A stretch of DNA of 64,000 nucleotides, from positions 682,001 through 746,000 of the forward strand of contig CAVSDH010000011.1 in assembly GCA_963726765.1 (NCBI GenBank), written 5' to 3'. Below are positions 19,373 through 29,799 of this stretch, in pieces. The stretch is from CAIWHR01 sp963726765. Its GTDB lineage: Bacteria > Pseudomonadota > Gammaproteobacteria > Burkholderiales > Casimicrobiaceae. The notes beneath the pieces were generated by a model that was not told the DNA's origin, made no database searches, and worked only from the letters and a program-made list of their open reading frames with translations. A program made the translations under genes and the position numbers. Position 1 is the first letter of the stretch; every line of letters starts with the position of its first letter.

Positions 19373-20272
19373 CTAGCCTCGCGGATGGTGCCGTGCGTGC
19401 AGCTCCTTCAGCCGCTCGCGCGCAACGTGCGTGTAGATGGTCGTCGTCGTGATGTCCGCGTGTCCCAGCAGCAATTGCACCACGCGCAGATCCGCGCCGT
19501 GATTGAGAAGGTGCGTCGCGAACGCGTGGCGCAGCACGTGCGGCGACAGGCTGGCAGCGGGTATCCCCGCTTTCACCGCATATCGCTTCAGTAACGCCCA
19601 GAACGCCTGCCGCGTCATTGGACCGTCGCGTGCGGTGACGAACATCGCGTCGCTGCGTCCACCGGCGGCGAGCGCGGTGCGCGACGATTCGAGGTAGCGC
19701 TTGATCCACGTGATCGCCTCCTCGCCGAGAGGCACGAGACGCTCCTTGCTGCCTTTCCCGAGGACTCGCACGACGCCCATGTCGAGCGACACCTGCGCGA
19801 TCTTGAGTCCTGTCAGTTCCGATACGCGCAAGCCGGTCGCATACAGCGTCTCCAGCATTGCGCGATCGCGCAGCCCGAGGAGCGTTTCGACGTCCGGCGC
19901 GTCCATCAACGCTTCGACCTGGCCTTCGCTCAGGTTCTTCGGCAGGCGACGCGGCAGCTTCGGCGCGCGGACGCGCGCGGTAGGGTCGGCGCGCATCGTC
20001 GCCTGCTGCAATTGCAGCGCATAGAACCGCCGCAGCGACGAGAGCCGGCGCGATATCGAGGTCGCCTTCGCTTTCGCACGGAACTGCTGGGCGAGCCAGG
20101 CCTCGACGTCCGTTCGCTCCGCGGCAAGGAGCGTTCGCCCCCGGGGAACCAGCCACGCCGCCCACTGCGTCAGGTCGCGGCGATAGGACGCGAGCGATGT
20201 CGGCGCCAGACCGTCCTGCAGCCACATCTGGTCGCAGAACGTGTCGATCAGGTCCGCGGCGGTGCTGGTCAT
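19373..20272 (-). CDS. xerD: Site-specific tyrosine recombinase XerD
   Basis: The 299-residue recombinase works with XerC at dif to resolve chromosome dimers. The amino-terminal SAM-like DNA-binding domain (about 1-100) is followed by the catalytic domain with Arg in TGLRVSEL, Lys in GKGSKERLVPL, His and Arg in HVLRHAFATHLL, His in LLGHADI and the nucleophile Tyr in TTTIYTHV. An ATG five codons upstream (20287) overlaps the stop of the ogt gene (TGATG), so the two may be translationally coupled. It is a chromosomal housekeeping XerD, not an integron or phage integrase. Confidence 0.92.
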   Translation of the reverse strand: MTSTAADLIDTFCDQMWLQDGLAPTSLASYRRDLTQWAAWLVPRGRTLLAAERTDVEAWLAQQFRAKAKATSISRRLSSLRRFYALQLQQATMRADPTARVRAPKLPRRLPKNLSEGQVEALMDAPDVETLLGLRDRAMLETLYATGLRVSELTGLKIAQVSLDMGVVRVLGKGSKERLVPLGEEAITWIKRYLESSRTALAAGGRSDAMFVTARDGPMTRQAFWALLKRYAVKAGIPAASLSPHVLRHAFATHLLNHGADLRVVQLLLGHADITTTTIYTHVARERLKELHARHHPRG

Positions 20273-20286
20273 GCGCGCGCCCGGCA

Positions 20287-20776
20287 TCAGGCGCCGAAGC
20301 GGTAGCCTTCGTGCGTCAGCAGCCAGCGCTTGATCGCGAGCGGATCGCCCTCGGCGGCGTTCATGAACCCGCCGAGCATGCCCATGCTGCCGACGACGCG
20401 GTGGCAGGGCACGACCAGCGCGATCGGGTTCGCACCGCACGCCTGGCCGACGGCCCTGGGCGCCGAGCGCACCGTGCGCGCGATCTCGCCATACGTTCGC
20501 GACTCGCCGACGGGAATCGCGGCGATCGCATCCCAGACGCGACGCTGGAACGGCGTCCCGCGTGACGCGAGTGGCAGCGTGAAGCGGTAATGTGGATCCT
20601 TGAGATATCGCTCCAACGCCCTCACCGTGCGTTCCGCCACCGGATCAGTGGGCGCCGAAGGCCCGTTCGTCCGTCGCCAGGTACTCGATGGCGGTCACCT
20701 TCCCGCCGCTGGTGCGGATGCCGAGCACGGCGAAAGGCGTCCTGAACTTGGCAGCGTAGTTCGGCGACGGTTTCAT
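20287..20776 (-). CDS. ogt: Methylated-DNA--cysteine methyltransferase, frame-broken
   Basis: The enzyme removes alkyl groups from O6-alkylguanine onto its own cysteine. The catalytic PCHRVV motif, the helix-turn-helix (GESRTYGEIARTV) and the late GGFMNAAEG are present. The ATG at 20774-20776 has a strong GGAGG site and begins a sensible amino terminus (MKPSPNYAAKFRTPFAVLGI). That frame stops at 20645 just where the second frame (APTDPVAERTV) should join. A single missing C in the run near 20651 explains the break, and repair gives about 163 residues, normal for Ogt. Without repair only a 117-residue fragment from an internal GTG would be called. Confidence 0.8.
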
Positions 20777-20804
20777 CAAGGCACCTCCGACGGACAACAG
20801 GCGC

Positions 20805-22106
20805 TCAGCCCATTTTCATGTGCTGCGGCAGATAGGTCACCAGCGCCGGAACGAGCCAGATGGCGAGCACCGCGCAGATCATCAGCCAGAACATCGGCAG
20901 CGCGCATTTCGCGATCCACGTGATCTGCCTGTTGGTCATTCCCTGCAGGACGAACAGGTTGAACCCGACCGGCGGCGTGATCTGTGCCATCTCGACGACC
21001 AGCACGATGAAGATGCCGAACCAGAGGAGATCGATGCCTACCGCCTCGACGGAGGGCAGGATCACGCCCATCGTCAGCACGACCATGGAGATGCCGTCGA
21101 GAAAGCAGCCGAGCACGATGTAGAACAGCATCAACGCGACGATGAGCGCGAGCGGCGAGAGCTGGAGGCTGCCGATCCACTCGGCCAGATGGCGCGGCAG
21201 CCCGATGTAGCCCATTGCGAGGGTGAGGAACGACGCGCCGGCGAGGATCAGCGCGATCATGCAGTAGAGCCGGGTCGCGCCCATCAGGCTGTCGGCGAAC
21301 GTCCGGCGACTGAGGGAGCCCTGCGCGGCCGAAATCGCAAACGAACCGACGACGCCGAATGCCGCCGCTTCGGTCGCAGTGGCCACTCCCGCATAGATCG
21401 AGCCCAGCACGAGACCGATCAGCAGCACGACCGGAATCACGTGCCGCGAGGCGTGCAGCTTCTGCGCGATCGTCGTGCGCTCGGTGGCTGCGGGAATGGC
21501 GCTGGGATTCAGCAGCGCCCAGACCACGATGTAGCCCGAGAACAGCGCGGCGAGCATGATGCCGGGAATCACACCGGCGATGAAGAGCTGCGCGATCGAG
21601 ACGTTCGCGCTGACTCCGTAGACGATCATGATGATCGACGGCGGGATCAGGAGTCCGAGCGTCCCGGCGCCCGCAAGGGTGCCGATCGTGATGTCTTCGG
21701 GATAGCCGCGGGCCTTGAGTTCCGGCAGCGTCATCTTGCCGATCGTCGCGCAGGTCGCGGCGGAGCTGCCGGAAACCGCGGCGAAGATCGTGCAGCCGAT
21801 GATGTTGGTGTGCAGGAGGCGTCCGGGAACCCGCTCGAGCCACGGCGCCAGGCCGCGAAACATGTCCTCGGACAATCGCGTGCGAAACAGGATCTCGCCC
21901 ATCCAGACGAAGAGCGGCAGCGCAGTCAGCGTCCATGACGACGCCGAGCCCCAGATCGTCACCGCCATCGCATCGCCGGCCGGACGCGACGCGAAGAGCT
22001 CCATGCCGATCCAGGCCACGCCGGACAAGGCAAGACCGATCCATACGCCGCTCCCCAGCAGCAGGAACAACATGACGATGAGGAAGGTCGTGATCAGGGC
22101 GTCCAT
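20805..22106 (-). CDS. dctM: TRAP transporter large permease DctM
   Basis: The 433-residue membrane protein of about 12 helices is the large subunit of a tripartite ATP-independent periplasmic transporter, which uses ion gradients to import organic acids or similar compounds. Typical segments are LPLFVWMGEILFRTRLSEDMF, FAAVSGSSAATCATIG and the GLLIPPSIIMIVYG loop. It follows dctQ and dctP on the same strand. The substrate is not predictable from the permease. Confidence 0.93.
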   Translation of the reverse strand: MDALITTFLIVMLFLLLGSGVWIGLALSGVAWIGMELFASRPAGDAMAVTIWGSASSWTLTALPLFVWMGEILFRTRLSEDMFRGLAPWLERVPGRLLHTNIIGCTIFAAVSGSSAATCATIGKMTLPELKARGYPEDITIGTLAGAGTLGLLIPPSIIMIVYGVSANVSIAQLFIAGVIPGIMLAALFSGYIVVWALLNPSAIPAATERTTIAQKLHASRHVIPVVLLIGLVLGSIYAGVATATEAAAFGVVGSFAISAAQGSLSRRTFADSLMGATRLYCMIALILAGASFLTLAMGYIGLPRHLAEWIGSLQLSPLALIVALMLFYIVLGCFLDGISMVVLTMGVILPSVEAVGIDLLWFGIFIVLVVEMAQITPPVGFNLFVLQGMTNRQITWIAKCALPMFWLMICAVLAIWLVPALVTYLPQHMKMG

Positions 22107-22130
22107 GGCGACACGGGGAGGAACACCCGG

Positions 22131-22640
22131 TCATTCGTTGTGCAGCGCTTCCCTGGGGGCCGCGCGCACGCGCCGCCCCTGCCATTCGAGCACGAGCGCG
22201 TCGAGGAGCGCGATGGCGAGCACCAGGCTGCCGACCGCCATCGTGAGCTGAGGTATCCACAACGGTGTCGCGTCGTTGCCCGTGGAGATGTCGTTGAAGT
22301 CCCACGACTGGAAAGCGAGCCTTGCGCTGTAGTACGCGAATGCACAGGCGAGAACGGAAGCCGCCGCCAGCGCCCACAGCTCGAGGACGCGGCGCGACCT
22401 GATGCCGACGTGCTCGAGTATCAGCGTCACGCGAATGTGTTCGCCGCGCGTGAACGTGTGGGCGAGCGCGAGGAAGCCGGCCGCCGCCATGCAGTAGCCG
22501 GCGTAGGCGTCGGTACCCGGCACGAACCGGTTGAGCAGGCGGCTCGCGATGCCGAGCAGCACCATCGCAAGCGTTCCCACCATGAACAACGCCGCCAGAT
22601 GGCCGGCGGCGTCGTAGAGTGCATCGAGCGTCCGGCGCAT
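22131..22640 (-). CDS. dctQ: TRAP transporter small permease DctQ
   Basis: The 169-residue protein has four membrane helices and the DctQ pattern, including the loop TRGEHIRVTLI after helix two. ATG 22640 overlaps the stop of the binding protein gene (TGATG), so they are coupled. In known TRAP systems it joins DctM as one membrane unit. Confidence 0.88.
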   Translation of the reverse strand: MRRTLDALYDAAGHLAALFMVGTLAMVLLGIASRLLNRFVPGTDAYAGYCMAAAGFLALAHTFTRGEHIRVTLILEHVGIRSRRVLELWALAAASVLACAFAYYSARLAFQSWDFNDISTGNDATPLWIPQLTMAVGSLVLAIALLDALVLEWQGRRVRAAPREALHNE

Positions 22641-23611
22641 CACATCCCGCGATACGTGTCGATCACCTTGCGGCCGTCGTCCCCGGATTTGCGCAGCCAT
22701 TCGGCGAGCATGTAGTTGCCGACCTTGCGCAGGTCTGCCGTCAGCTGCTCGGAAGGCACGATGATCGCCATGCCCTTGTCCTTGAGCTGTGCGAGATACC
22801 AGCCGTTCTTCTCTTCGGAGAGCTTCCAGCCGCGGGTCTCGGCGTCGGCGGCGGCCTTGAGCACCGCGGCCTGGGTCGGCTTGTCGAGCGCGTCGAACGC
22901 CTTCTGATTGACGATGACGGCGTTCTTCGGAAGCCACGCCTGCGTGTCGTAGAAGTTCTTGATGTGCTCGTAGGACTTCGAGTCGTAGCCGGTTGCGCCG
23001 GACGTCATCATCGAGTCCATGACCCCGGTTGCGAGCGCCTGGGATACCTCCGAGGCCTGCACGGTGACGGGCTGTGCGCCGACCAGCTCGGCGATCTTCG
23101 ACGTGGCCGGGCTGTACGCGCGCCACTTGAGGCCCTTCATGTCGGCTGCCGAGCTCAACGTGCGCTTCGAGTAGATCCCCTGCGGGGGCCACGGCACGGT
23201 ATAGAGCACCTTGATCCCCTGTTTCGCGAAATGCTCGTCGAGCATCTTGCGCGATGCCCTGTAAAGCTTGAAGGAGGCGCCATACGAGGTCGCGAGGAAC
23301 GGGATGCCGTCGAGCCCGAAGAGCGGATCCTCGTTCTCGAAATTGACGAGGAGGATCTCGCCGGCCTGCGCCTGGCCGCCCTGCACGGCGCGCTTGATTT
23401 CCGGCGCCTTGAAGAGCGACGCGTTCGGATGCACGGTGATCTTGAGTTTGCCTGCGGTCGCCTTGTCGACGTCTGCCGAGAACTGCTGGATGTTCTCCGT
23501 GTGAAAATTGCTCGCCGGGTAGGCGCTCGGCAGGTCCCATTTGGTCTGGGCGAACGCGGGCAACGCGAGTGCGAAGACGGCGGTCGCGACGAAGGCGGGC
23601 AGGCGTTTCAT
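22640..23611 (-). CDS. dctP: TRAP transporter substrate-binding protein DctP
   Basis: The 323-residue periplasmic protein has a signal peptide (cleavage near LPAFAQ, residue 21) and the DctP fold. Features are the FHTENIQQFSADVDKATAGKL segment, NASLFKAPEIKRAVQGGQAQ, and the conserved KGLKWRAYSPATSKIAE segment, where the family places the arginine that binds a carboxylate. It is the first gene of the dctPQM operon. The ligand is unknown, probably an organic acid. Confidence 0.92.
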   Translation of the reverse strand: MKRLPAFVATAVFALALPAFAQTKWDLPSAYPASNFHTENIQQFSADVDKATAGKLKITVHPNASLFKAPEIKRAVQGGQAQAGEILLVNFENEDPLFGLDGIPFLATSYGASFKLYRASRKMLDEHFAKQGIKVLYTVPWPPQGIYSKRTLSSAADMKGLKWRAYSPATSKIAELVGAQPVTVQASEVSQALATGVMDSMMTSGATGYDSKSYEHIKNFYDTQAWLPKNAVIVNQKAFDALDKPTQAAVLKAAADAETRGWKLSEEKNGWYLAQLKDKGMAIIVPSEQLTADLRKVGNYMLAEWLRKSGDDGRKVIDTYRGM

Positions 23612-23728
23612 GGAGGGGCTCCCGAAGGCAGGTGCAAGAGGCAGAGGGCGGCGGACGTCGTTCGCCCGCGTTTTACCACACATTGCGGCGGGCCGGCGAG
23701 CGCCTCGGGCGACGGGTCGGACGCCCCC

Positions 23729-23734
23729 TATAAT
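23729..23734 (+). promoter_or_regulatory. Putative -10 element of the oxoprolinase gene
   Basis: TATAAT is a perfect -10, 48 bases before the start codon. No clear -35 is seen at the right distance. Confidence 0.4.
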
Positions 23735-23781
23735 GGACGCGCGGCGGCAGAGCCTCCGTTCACTCACGACAGGCTCCCCAC

Positions 23782-26700
23782 ATGTGGCAATTCTGGATCG
23801 ACCGCGGCGGCACGTTCACCGACATCGTCGCGCGCCGCCCGGACGGGTCGCTCGTCACGAAGAAGCTCCTGTCCGAGAACCCCGGGCGGTACGACGATGC
23901 GGCGGTGTTCGGGATCCGCGAGCTTCTCGGGCTGGCGCCGGGCATCCCCATCGCGGAAAACGCGATCGACGCGGTGAAGATGGGCACGACGGTCGCCACG
24001 AACGCGCTGCTCGAACGCAAGGGCGAACGGACCGCGCTCGTGATCACGCGCGGCTTCGCCGATGCGCTGCGGATCGGCTACCAGAATCGGCCGAAGCTGT
24101 TCGTTCGCAGGATCGAGCTGCCGGCGTTGCTCTACGAGCGCGTGATCGAGATCGACGAACGGATCGGCGCACGGGGCGAGGTCGTACGGGCGCTCGACCT
24201 TGCGACGGCGCGGCGTGATCTCGCCGCGGCACGCGCCGCGGGCATCGAGACCGTGGCGATCGTGCTGATGCACGGCTACCGATTTCCGGAGCATGAGCGT
24301 GCGCTGGCGGAACTCGCGCGCGGCCTGGGCTTCACGCAGGTCTCGGTGAGCCACGACGTCAGCCCGCTGATGAAGCTCGTCTCGCGCGGAGACACGACGG
24401 TCGTCGATGCGTATCTGTCTCCCATCCTGCGGCGATATGTGAATCAGGTCGAACGGGAGTTGCGCGGAGAATCCGGCGCCGCCGCACGATCTCTGCCGCG
24501 ACTGCAATTCATGCAGTCGAGCGGAGGGCTGACCGATGCTCACAGGTTCCAGGGCAAGGACGCGATCCTGTCGGGACCCGCGGGCGGGGTCGTCGGCGCC
24601 GTCGAAGTGTCCCGCCTCGCGGGCTTTGACGCGATCATCGGTTTCGACATGGGGGGTACGTCGACGGATGTCACCCACTATGCGGGCGAGTACGAGCGCG
24701 CGTTCGTCACCGAGGTTGCGGGCGTGCGCTTGCGTGCACCGATGATGCGCATCCACACGGTCGCCGCCGGTGGCGGTTCGATCTGCACCTTCGACGGCGC
24801 CCGCTTTCGCGTCGGTCCCGAATCGGCGGGCGCCGACCCGGGGCCCGCTTCCTATCGACGCGGCGGCCCCATGACCGTCACCGACTGCAACGTGATGGTC
24901 GGAAAGCTCGACCCTGCACTGTTTCCGAAGGTGTTCGGCCCGCAAGGCGACCTTCCGCTGGATGCGGACGTGGTGCGCCTGCGGTTTGCGGCGCTTGCCG
25001 CCGAGATCACCGCGGCGACAGGGCAAGTGCGCGCGCCGGAGGAGATCGCCTCCGGATTCCTGGAGATCGCCGTCGCCAACATGGCCAACGCGATCAAGCA
25101 CATCTCGGTCGAGCGCGGATACGACGTGACCGAGTACACGCTGTGCTGCTTCGGCGGCGCCGGCGGCCAGCATGCGTGCCATGTCGCCGACGCGCTCGGA
25201 ATGACACGCGTGCTGCTCCATCCGTTCGCCGGGGTGCTGTCGGCCTACGGGATGGGACTCGCCGACGTGCGGTCGCTGAAGCAGCAGGCGGTCGAGTCGC
25301 GGCTCGCGGCCGACGCGCTCGCGTCCGCTGGCACGGCACTCGACGGTCTCGAAGATTCGGCGCGGAAGGAGGTCGAGGCGCAGGGCATTCCGGCATCGCG
25401 CATCGCGGCGAAGCGCACGCTGCACCTCAAGTACGAGGGCACCGATACGACGCTGGAGACCGCCGTGACCGACGTCGACGGCATCGTCGCCGAATTCGAG
25501 CGCCGCTATCGTCGGCATTACGGTTTCCTGATGCCCGGCAAGCCGCTGGTGATCGAGGCCGTCGCCGTCGAGGCGGTCGGTCATGCGCACGACGCGCGAG
25601 AGACCGCGGCGTCGTTCGCGCCGCGCGCAGGGCCGTTGCTCCCGCTGTCGACGAACCGGATTTACACCGACGGACGGTTTCGCGACGCCCCGGTCTTCGA
25701 CCGCAATGACCTGCGTCCCGGCGACCGGGTTGCCGGCCCCGCGGTCGTCCGCGAGGACAACGCGACGACGGTCGTCGAGGCCGGGTGGCGTGCGACGTTC
25801 ACCGGACGCGGCGACCTCGTCCTCGAGCGGATCGAGGCGGTACAGCGCGACCATGCGATCGGCACGTCCGCCGATCCCGTGCTGCTCGAGGTGTTCAACA
25901 ACCTGTTCATGGCGATTGCCGAGCAGATGGGCGTCACGCTTGCCAATACCGCGTACTCGGTCAACATCAAGGAGCGGCTCGACTTCTCGTGCGCGCTGTT
26001 CGACGCCGAGGGCAATCTCATCGCCAATGCGCCGCACATGCCGGTGCACCTCGGCTCGATGGGGGAGAGCGTGCGCACGATCATCGAGCGCCGCGCCGGG
26101 TCGATGTGCCCCGGCGACGCGTTCGTGCTGAACGCGCCCTACAACGGCGGCACGCATCTGCCCGACGTCACGGTCATCGCTCCGGTGTTTCTCGAGGCGG
26201 GCAAGACGGGCGCCCCGGATGTGACGCGCCCGGAGTTCTACGTCGCGAGCCGCGGCCACCATGCCGACATCGGCGGGATTACGCCGGGGTCGATGCCGCC
26301 CGACTCGAGACACGTGGACGAGGAGGGCGTGCTGCTCGACAACGTCCCGCTTGTCGCCGAAGGCAGATTTCTCGAGGCGGAGCTCCGCGCGATTCTCGCC
26401 GGCGGCCGGTACCCGTCGCGCAACATCGACCAGAACCTGGCCGACATGCGCGCGCAGGTCGCCGCGTGCGCGAAGGGTGCGGAGGAGCTCGCGAAGATGG
26501 TCGCGCATTTCGGCCTGCCCGTCGTCCGCGCCTACATGCAGCATGTTCAGGACAATGCGGAGGAGTCGGTCCGGCGCGTGCTCGACGTGCTGACCGACGG
26601 GCGCTTCGAGTACGAAATGGACAGCGGCGCGAGAATCGTCGTCACGATCGGCATCGACAAGTCGAAGCGCGAAGCCACCGTCGACTTCACGGGAACCAGC

Positions 26701-27449
26701 GCGCAGCAGCCGACCAATTTCAACGCCCCCTCTGCGGTGTGCAAGGCGGCGGTGCTCTACGTGTTTCGCACGCTGGTCGACGACGAGATTCCGATGAATG
26801 CGGGTTGCCTGAAGCCGATCCGGATCGTCATTCCGGAGGGATCGATGCTGGCACCTCGCTATCCCGCCGCGGTCGTCGCCGGCAACGTCGAAACGTCGCA
26901 GGCCGTGACCGACGCGCTCTACGGTGCGCTCGGAGTGCTCGCTGCTTCGCAGGGGACGATGAACAACTTCACTTTCGGCAACGACGCCTACCAGTACTAC
27001 GAGACGATTTCCGGAGGCGCCGGAGCGGGCCCGGATTTCGACGGCGCCTCGGTCGTCCAGACGCACATGACCAATTCGCGGCTCACCGATCCGGAGGTGC
27101 TCGAATGGCGTTTCCCGGTGCGGCTCGAATCATTTGCCATCCGCCGCGGCAGCGGTGGCGCCGGGCAGCACCGTGGCGGCGACGGCGCCGTGCGGCGCAT
27201 CCGTTTTCTGGAGCCGATGACGGCAGTGATGCTGGCGAATCACCGTCGCGTCGCACCGTTCGGCATGGGGGGCGGTGGCCCCGGAGCGCTCGGGCGCAAC
27301 TGGGTCGAGCGGGCGGATGGGAAGGCGCGAGGAATTTGGTGCGACGTTCGCGGTCGAAATGGGCGCGGGCGACGTCTTCGTCATCGAGACGCCGGGCGGA
27401 GGCGGGTTCGGCTCGCTGCCGCGCGCAGCGCCGGCTCGCGCGCGTACGT
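23782..27449 (+). CDS. 5-oxoprolinase (HyuA-HyuB fusion), frame-broken near the end
   Basis: The product is about 1,222 residues after repair. It joins the hydantoinase/oxoprolinase A half (about 1-690) to the B half (about 700-1,222), the layout of ATP-dependent 5-oxoprolinase (OPLAH), which opens 5-oxoproline to glutamate in glutathione turnover. The start (IDRGGTFTDIVARRPDG, KLLSENPGRYDDAAVFGI) is that of true oxoprolinases. Later parts are GFDMGGTSTDV, CCFGGAGGQHAC, the B-half YNGGTHLPDVTV and ETISGGAGAGP. Near 27326 the frame slips by one inserted base. The correct end reads REEFGATFAVEMGAGDVFVIETPGGGGFGSL in two overlapping stretches and stops at 27447-27449. Left uncorrected, the frame runs on into the next binding-protein gene, giving a false fusion. 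Confidence 0.85.
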
Positions 27450-27497
27450 GACGGGGCGCATAATCGCCCGCATTTCGAGGTTCGAGCGGAGGTGGCA

Positions 27498-27977
27498 ATG
27501 GCAGGCATCTACGATTTCAAGGTCAAGGACATCCACGGCAAGGCGGTGGACCTCGGCGTCTACAAGGGCAAGGTGCTGCTCGTCGTCAACACCGCGAGCA
27601 AATGCGGGTTTACGCCGCAGTACAAGGGACTGGAGAAGCTCTACCAGATCCTTCACGCCAAGGGTCTCGAGATCCTGGGCTTCCCGTGCAACCAGTTCGG
27701 CGCGCAGGAACCGGGCAGCGAGGAAGAAATCGAGACATTCTGCGAGGTCAATTACGGCGTCACGTTCCCGCTGTTCGCCAAGATCGATGTCAATGGCGAC
27801 GGAACGGCGCCTCTGTACAAATACCTCAAGCACGAGAAACCGGGGCTGCTGGGCTCGGAGGCGATCAAGTGGAATTTCACCAAGTTCCTGGTCGACCGCA
27901 AGGGCAATGTCGTCGAGCGCTACGCCCCGAATGCAGAGCCCGAAAGCTTTGCGGGCGACATCCAGAAGCTCCTTTGA
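27498..27977 (+). CDS. Glutathione peroxidase family protein
   Basis: The 159-residue thioredoxin-fold peroxidase has the catalytic cysteine in NTASKCGFTPQY (about residue 36). The family's other active-site residues are in FPCNQFGAQEPG (Gln) and KWNFTKFLVD (Trp, Asn). Bacterial members often use thioredoxin rather than glutathione. The start follows CGGAGG. It comes right after the oxoprolinase gene, and both touch glutathione or peroxide metabolism. Confidence 0.92.
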   Translation: MAGIYDFKVKDIHGKAVDLGVYKGKVLLVVNTASKCGFTPQYKGLEKLYQILHAKGLEILGFPCNQFGAQEPGSEEEIETFCEVNYGVTFPLFAKIDVNGDGTAPLYKYLKHEKPGLLGSEAIKWNFTKFLVDRKGNVVERYAPNAEPESFAGDIQKLL

Positions 27978-27987
27978 CGTGCGCGCG

Positions 27988-29799
27988 ATGAGGCGCACCG
28001 CGGGCCGGCTGGCGTTTTCCCTCGCGGTGCTTGCGTTCGCCACCGGCGCGCGTGTCGCCTGCGCGCAGGCCGACCCCAACAAGGTGCTGCGCGTCGTGTT
28101 TCCGGTCGCGGAAACCGGGTTCGATCCGCAGGCCAGCCGGGACTTCTACTCGAACCACGTCAACCGCGCGATCTTCGATACGCTATACCGCTACGATCAC
28201 CTCGCGCGGCCGTACAGGATCGTCCCCGACACCGCTGTCGCGCTGCCGGAGATCTCTCCGGACGGGCTCAGCTGGACGATCCGCGTCAAACCCGGAATCT
28301 ATTTTGCCGACGATCCGGCGTTCAAGGGGAAGAGACGCGAGCTGACCGCGGCCGACTATGTCTATTCGTGGAAGCGCATCCTCGACCCGAAAGTGCGCTC
28401 GCCGAATCTCCAGGTGTTCGATGGCAAGTTCGTCGGCGCCGACGCCATGGTCGCGAAGGCGAAGGAGACGGACCGGTTCGATTACGACGCTCCGCTCGAA
28501 GGGCTGCAGGCTGCCGACCGCTACACGATCCGCATCAGGCTGGCGAGGCCCTCCTACGATCTCCTGTCCGACCTGACCGATGTCACGTCCTCGGCGGTCG
28601 CTCGCGAAGTGATCGAGACGTATGGTGACGGCAGCCGATGGGCGATGGCGAACCCGGTCGGCACCGGGCCGTATCGGCTCAAGGAATGGCGGCGCGGACA
28701 GAAGATCGTGCTCGAGGCGAATCCCGGCTTTCGCGAGGTGCTCTATCCCGTGAGCCAGGACCCCGCCGACCGCGAGATCATGGCGCGATTGAAGGGCCGC
28801 CGGATTCCGCTGATCGGCCGCGTGGAGATCTACGTCATCGAGGAGGCCAATCCGCGACTGCTCGCGTTCGAAAAGGGCGATCTCGACCATCTCTCGGTTC
28901 CCGCGGATCTGATCGGCAACGCGATCGACGCCAGAAACCAGCTGCAGCCGCGCTTTGCAAAGGCCGGCGTGACGCACGCGCGAGGAATCCAGCCCTCGAT
29001 CGCCTACACCTATTTCAACATGGAAGATCCGGTCGTCGGCGGATACACGAAAGACAGGATCGCCCTGCGGCGCGCAATCGGCATGGCGTACAACTCCGAA
29101 GAGGAAATACGCGTTCTCTGGAACGGGCAGGCCATTCCGGCCACGCAGCCGATTCCGCCGAACGTCACCGGCCACGATCCGAAATTCAACGGCCACGTCA
29201 AATACGACGTGGCGGGTTCGAAGGCGCTGCTCGACAAATACGGCTACGTCGATCGCGACGGCGACGGCTGGCGCGACCTGCCGGACGGCCGGCCGCTGGT
29301 GCTGTCGATGGGCTCCGCGCCGGATGCCCGCAGCCGGCAATACGAGGAGATGTGGCAGCGCAGCTTCAAGGCGGTCGGACTGAAGGTCGAATTCGTCAAG
29401 CAGAAATGGCCGGACTTGCTCAAGATGGGTCGCGCGGGCCAGCTGCAGATGTGGTATCTCGGCAACATCAACACGACGACCGAGGGTTACGGCTTCCTCG
29501 GCCTGCTCTACGGCGGCCACGCGGGGCTCTCCAACATCGCGCGCTTCGACCTGCCGGAATTCAACAAGCTCTACGACGCCTCGCGCAGCCTTCCGGACAG
29601 CCCCGAGCGCACCAGGCTCTTCCGCGAGATGTCGGCGCTCGTCACGGCCTACGCACCGTGGAACCTCGAGGTGTACCGGTACGAGAACGTCCTCGTCTAC
29701 CCGTGGGTGATCGGCTACAAGTACAACGCGATCCAGCAGCATCCGTGGCAATACTACGACATCGACATGAAGATGCCGCACACGCCGGTGGCACCGTGA
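27988..29799 (+). CDS. Family-5 solute-binding protein, copy 1
   Basis: The 603-residue secreted protein has a signal peptide (cleavage near ACAQA, residue 26) and the SBP_bac_5 fold used by peptide, nickel and opine ABC transporters. Segments shared with the next two genes include ETGFDPQAS, NPVGTGPYRL, the YFNMEDPVVGGY hinge, RIALRRAI and DRDGDGWRDLPDG. No lipobox is seen. It starts 10 bases after the peroxidase gene and its stop overlaps the next gene's GTG (GTGA). No permease or ATPase gene is close, so the transporter partners must be elsewhere or are missing. Confidence 0.85.
   Translation: MRRTAGRLAFSLAVLAFATGARVACAQADPNKVLRVVFPVAETGFDPQASRDFYSNHVNRAIFDTLYRYDHLARPYRIVPDTAVALPEISPDGLSWTIRVKPGIYFADDPAFKGKRRELTAADYVYSWKRILDPKVRSPNLQVFDGKFVGADAMVAKAKETDRFDYDAPLEGLQAADRYTIRIRLARPSYDLLSDLTDVTSSAVAREVIETYGDGSRWAMANPVGTGPYRLKEWRRGQKIVLEANPGFREVLYPVSQDPADREIMARLKGRRIPLIGRVEIYVIEEANPRLLAFEKGDLDHLSVPADLIGNAIDARNQLQPRFAKAGVTHARGIQPSIAYTYFNMEDPVVGGYTKDRIALRRAIGMAYNSEEEIRVLWNGQAIPATQPIPPNVTGHDPKFNGHVKYDVAGSKALLDKYGYVDRDGDGWRDLPDGRPLVLSMGSAPDARSRQYEEMWQRSFKAVGLKVEFVKQKWPDLLKMGRAGQLQMWYLGNINTTTEGYGFLGLLYGGHAGLSNIARFDLPEFNKLYDASRSLPDSPERTRLFREMSALVTAYAPWNLEVYRYENVLVYPWVIGYKYNAIQQHPWQYYDIDMKMPHTPVAP

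Noticed and set aside
19373..20272. The tyrosine recombinase as a sign of a mobile element
   Set aside because: Length, motifs and housekeeping neighbours are those of chromosomal XerD; no attachment sites or cargo genes are visible.
23764..27066. A long minus-strand open frame opposite the oxoprolinase gene
   Set aside because: Shadow of a well-conserved enzyme; low-complexity Arg-rich product.
27350..29799. A single protein joining 5-oxoprolinase to the first binding protein
   Set aside because: The join is produced by one inserted base near 27326; the conserved oxoprolinase ending and stop are found in the next frame, and the binding protein has its own start and signal peptide.
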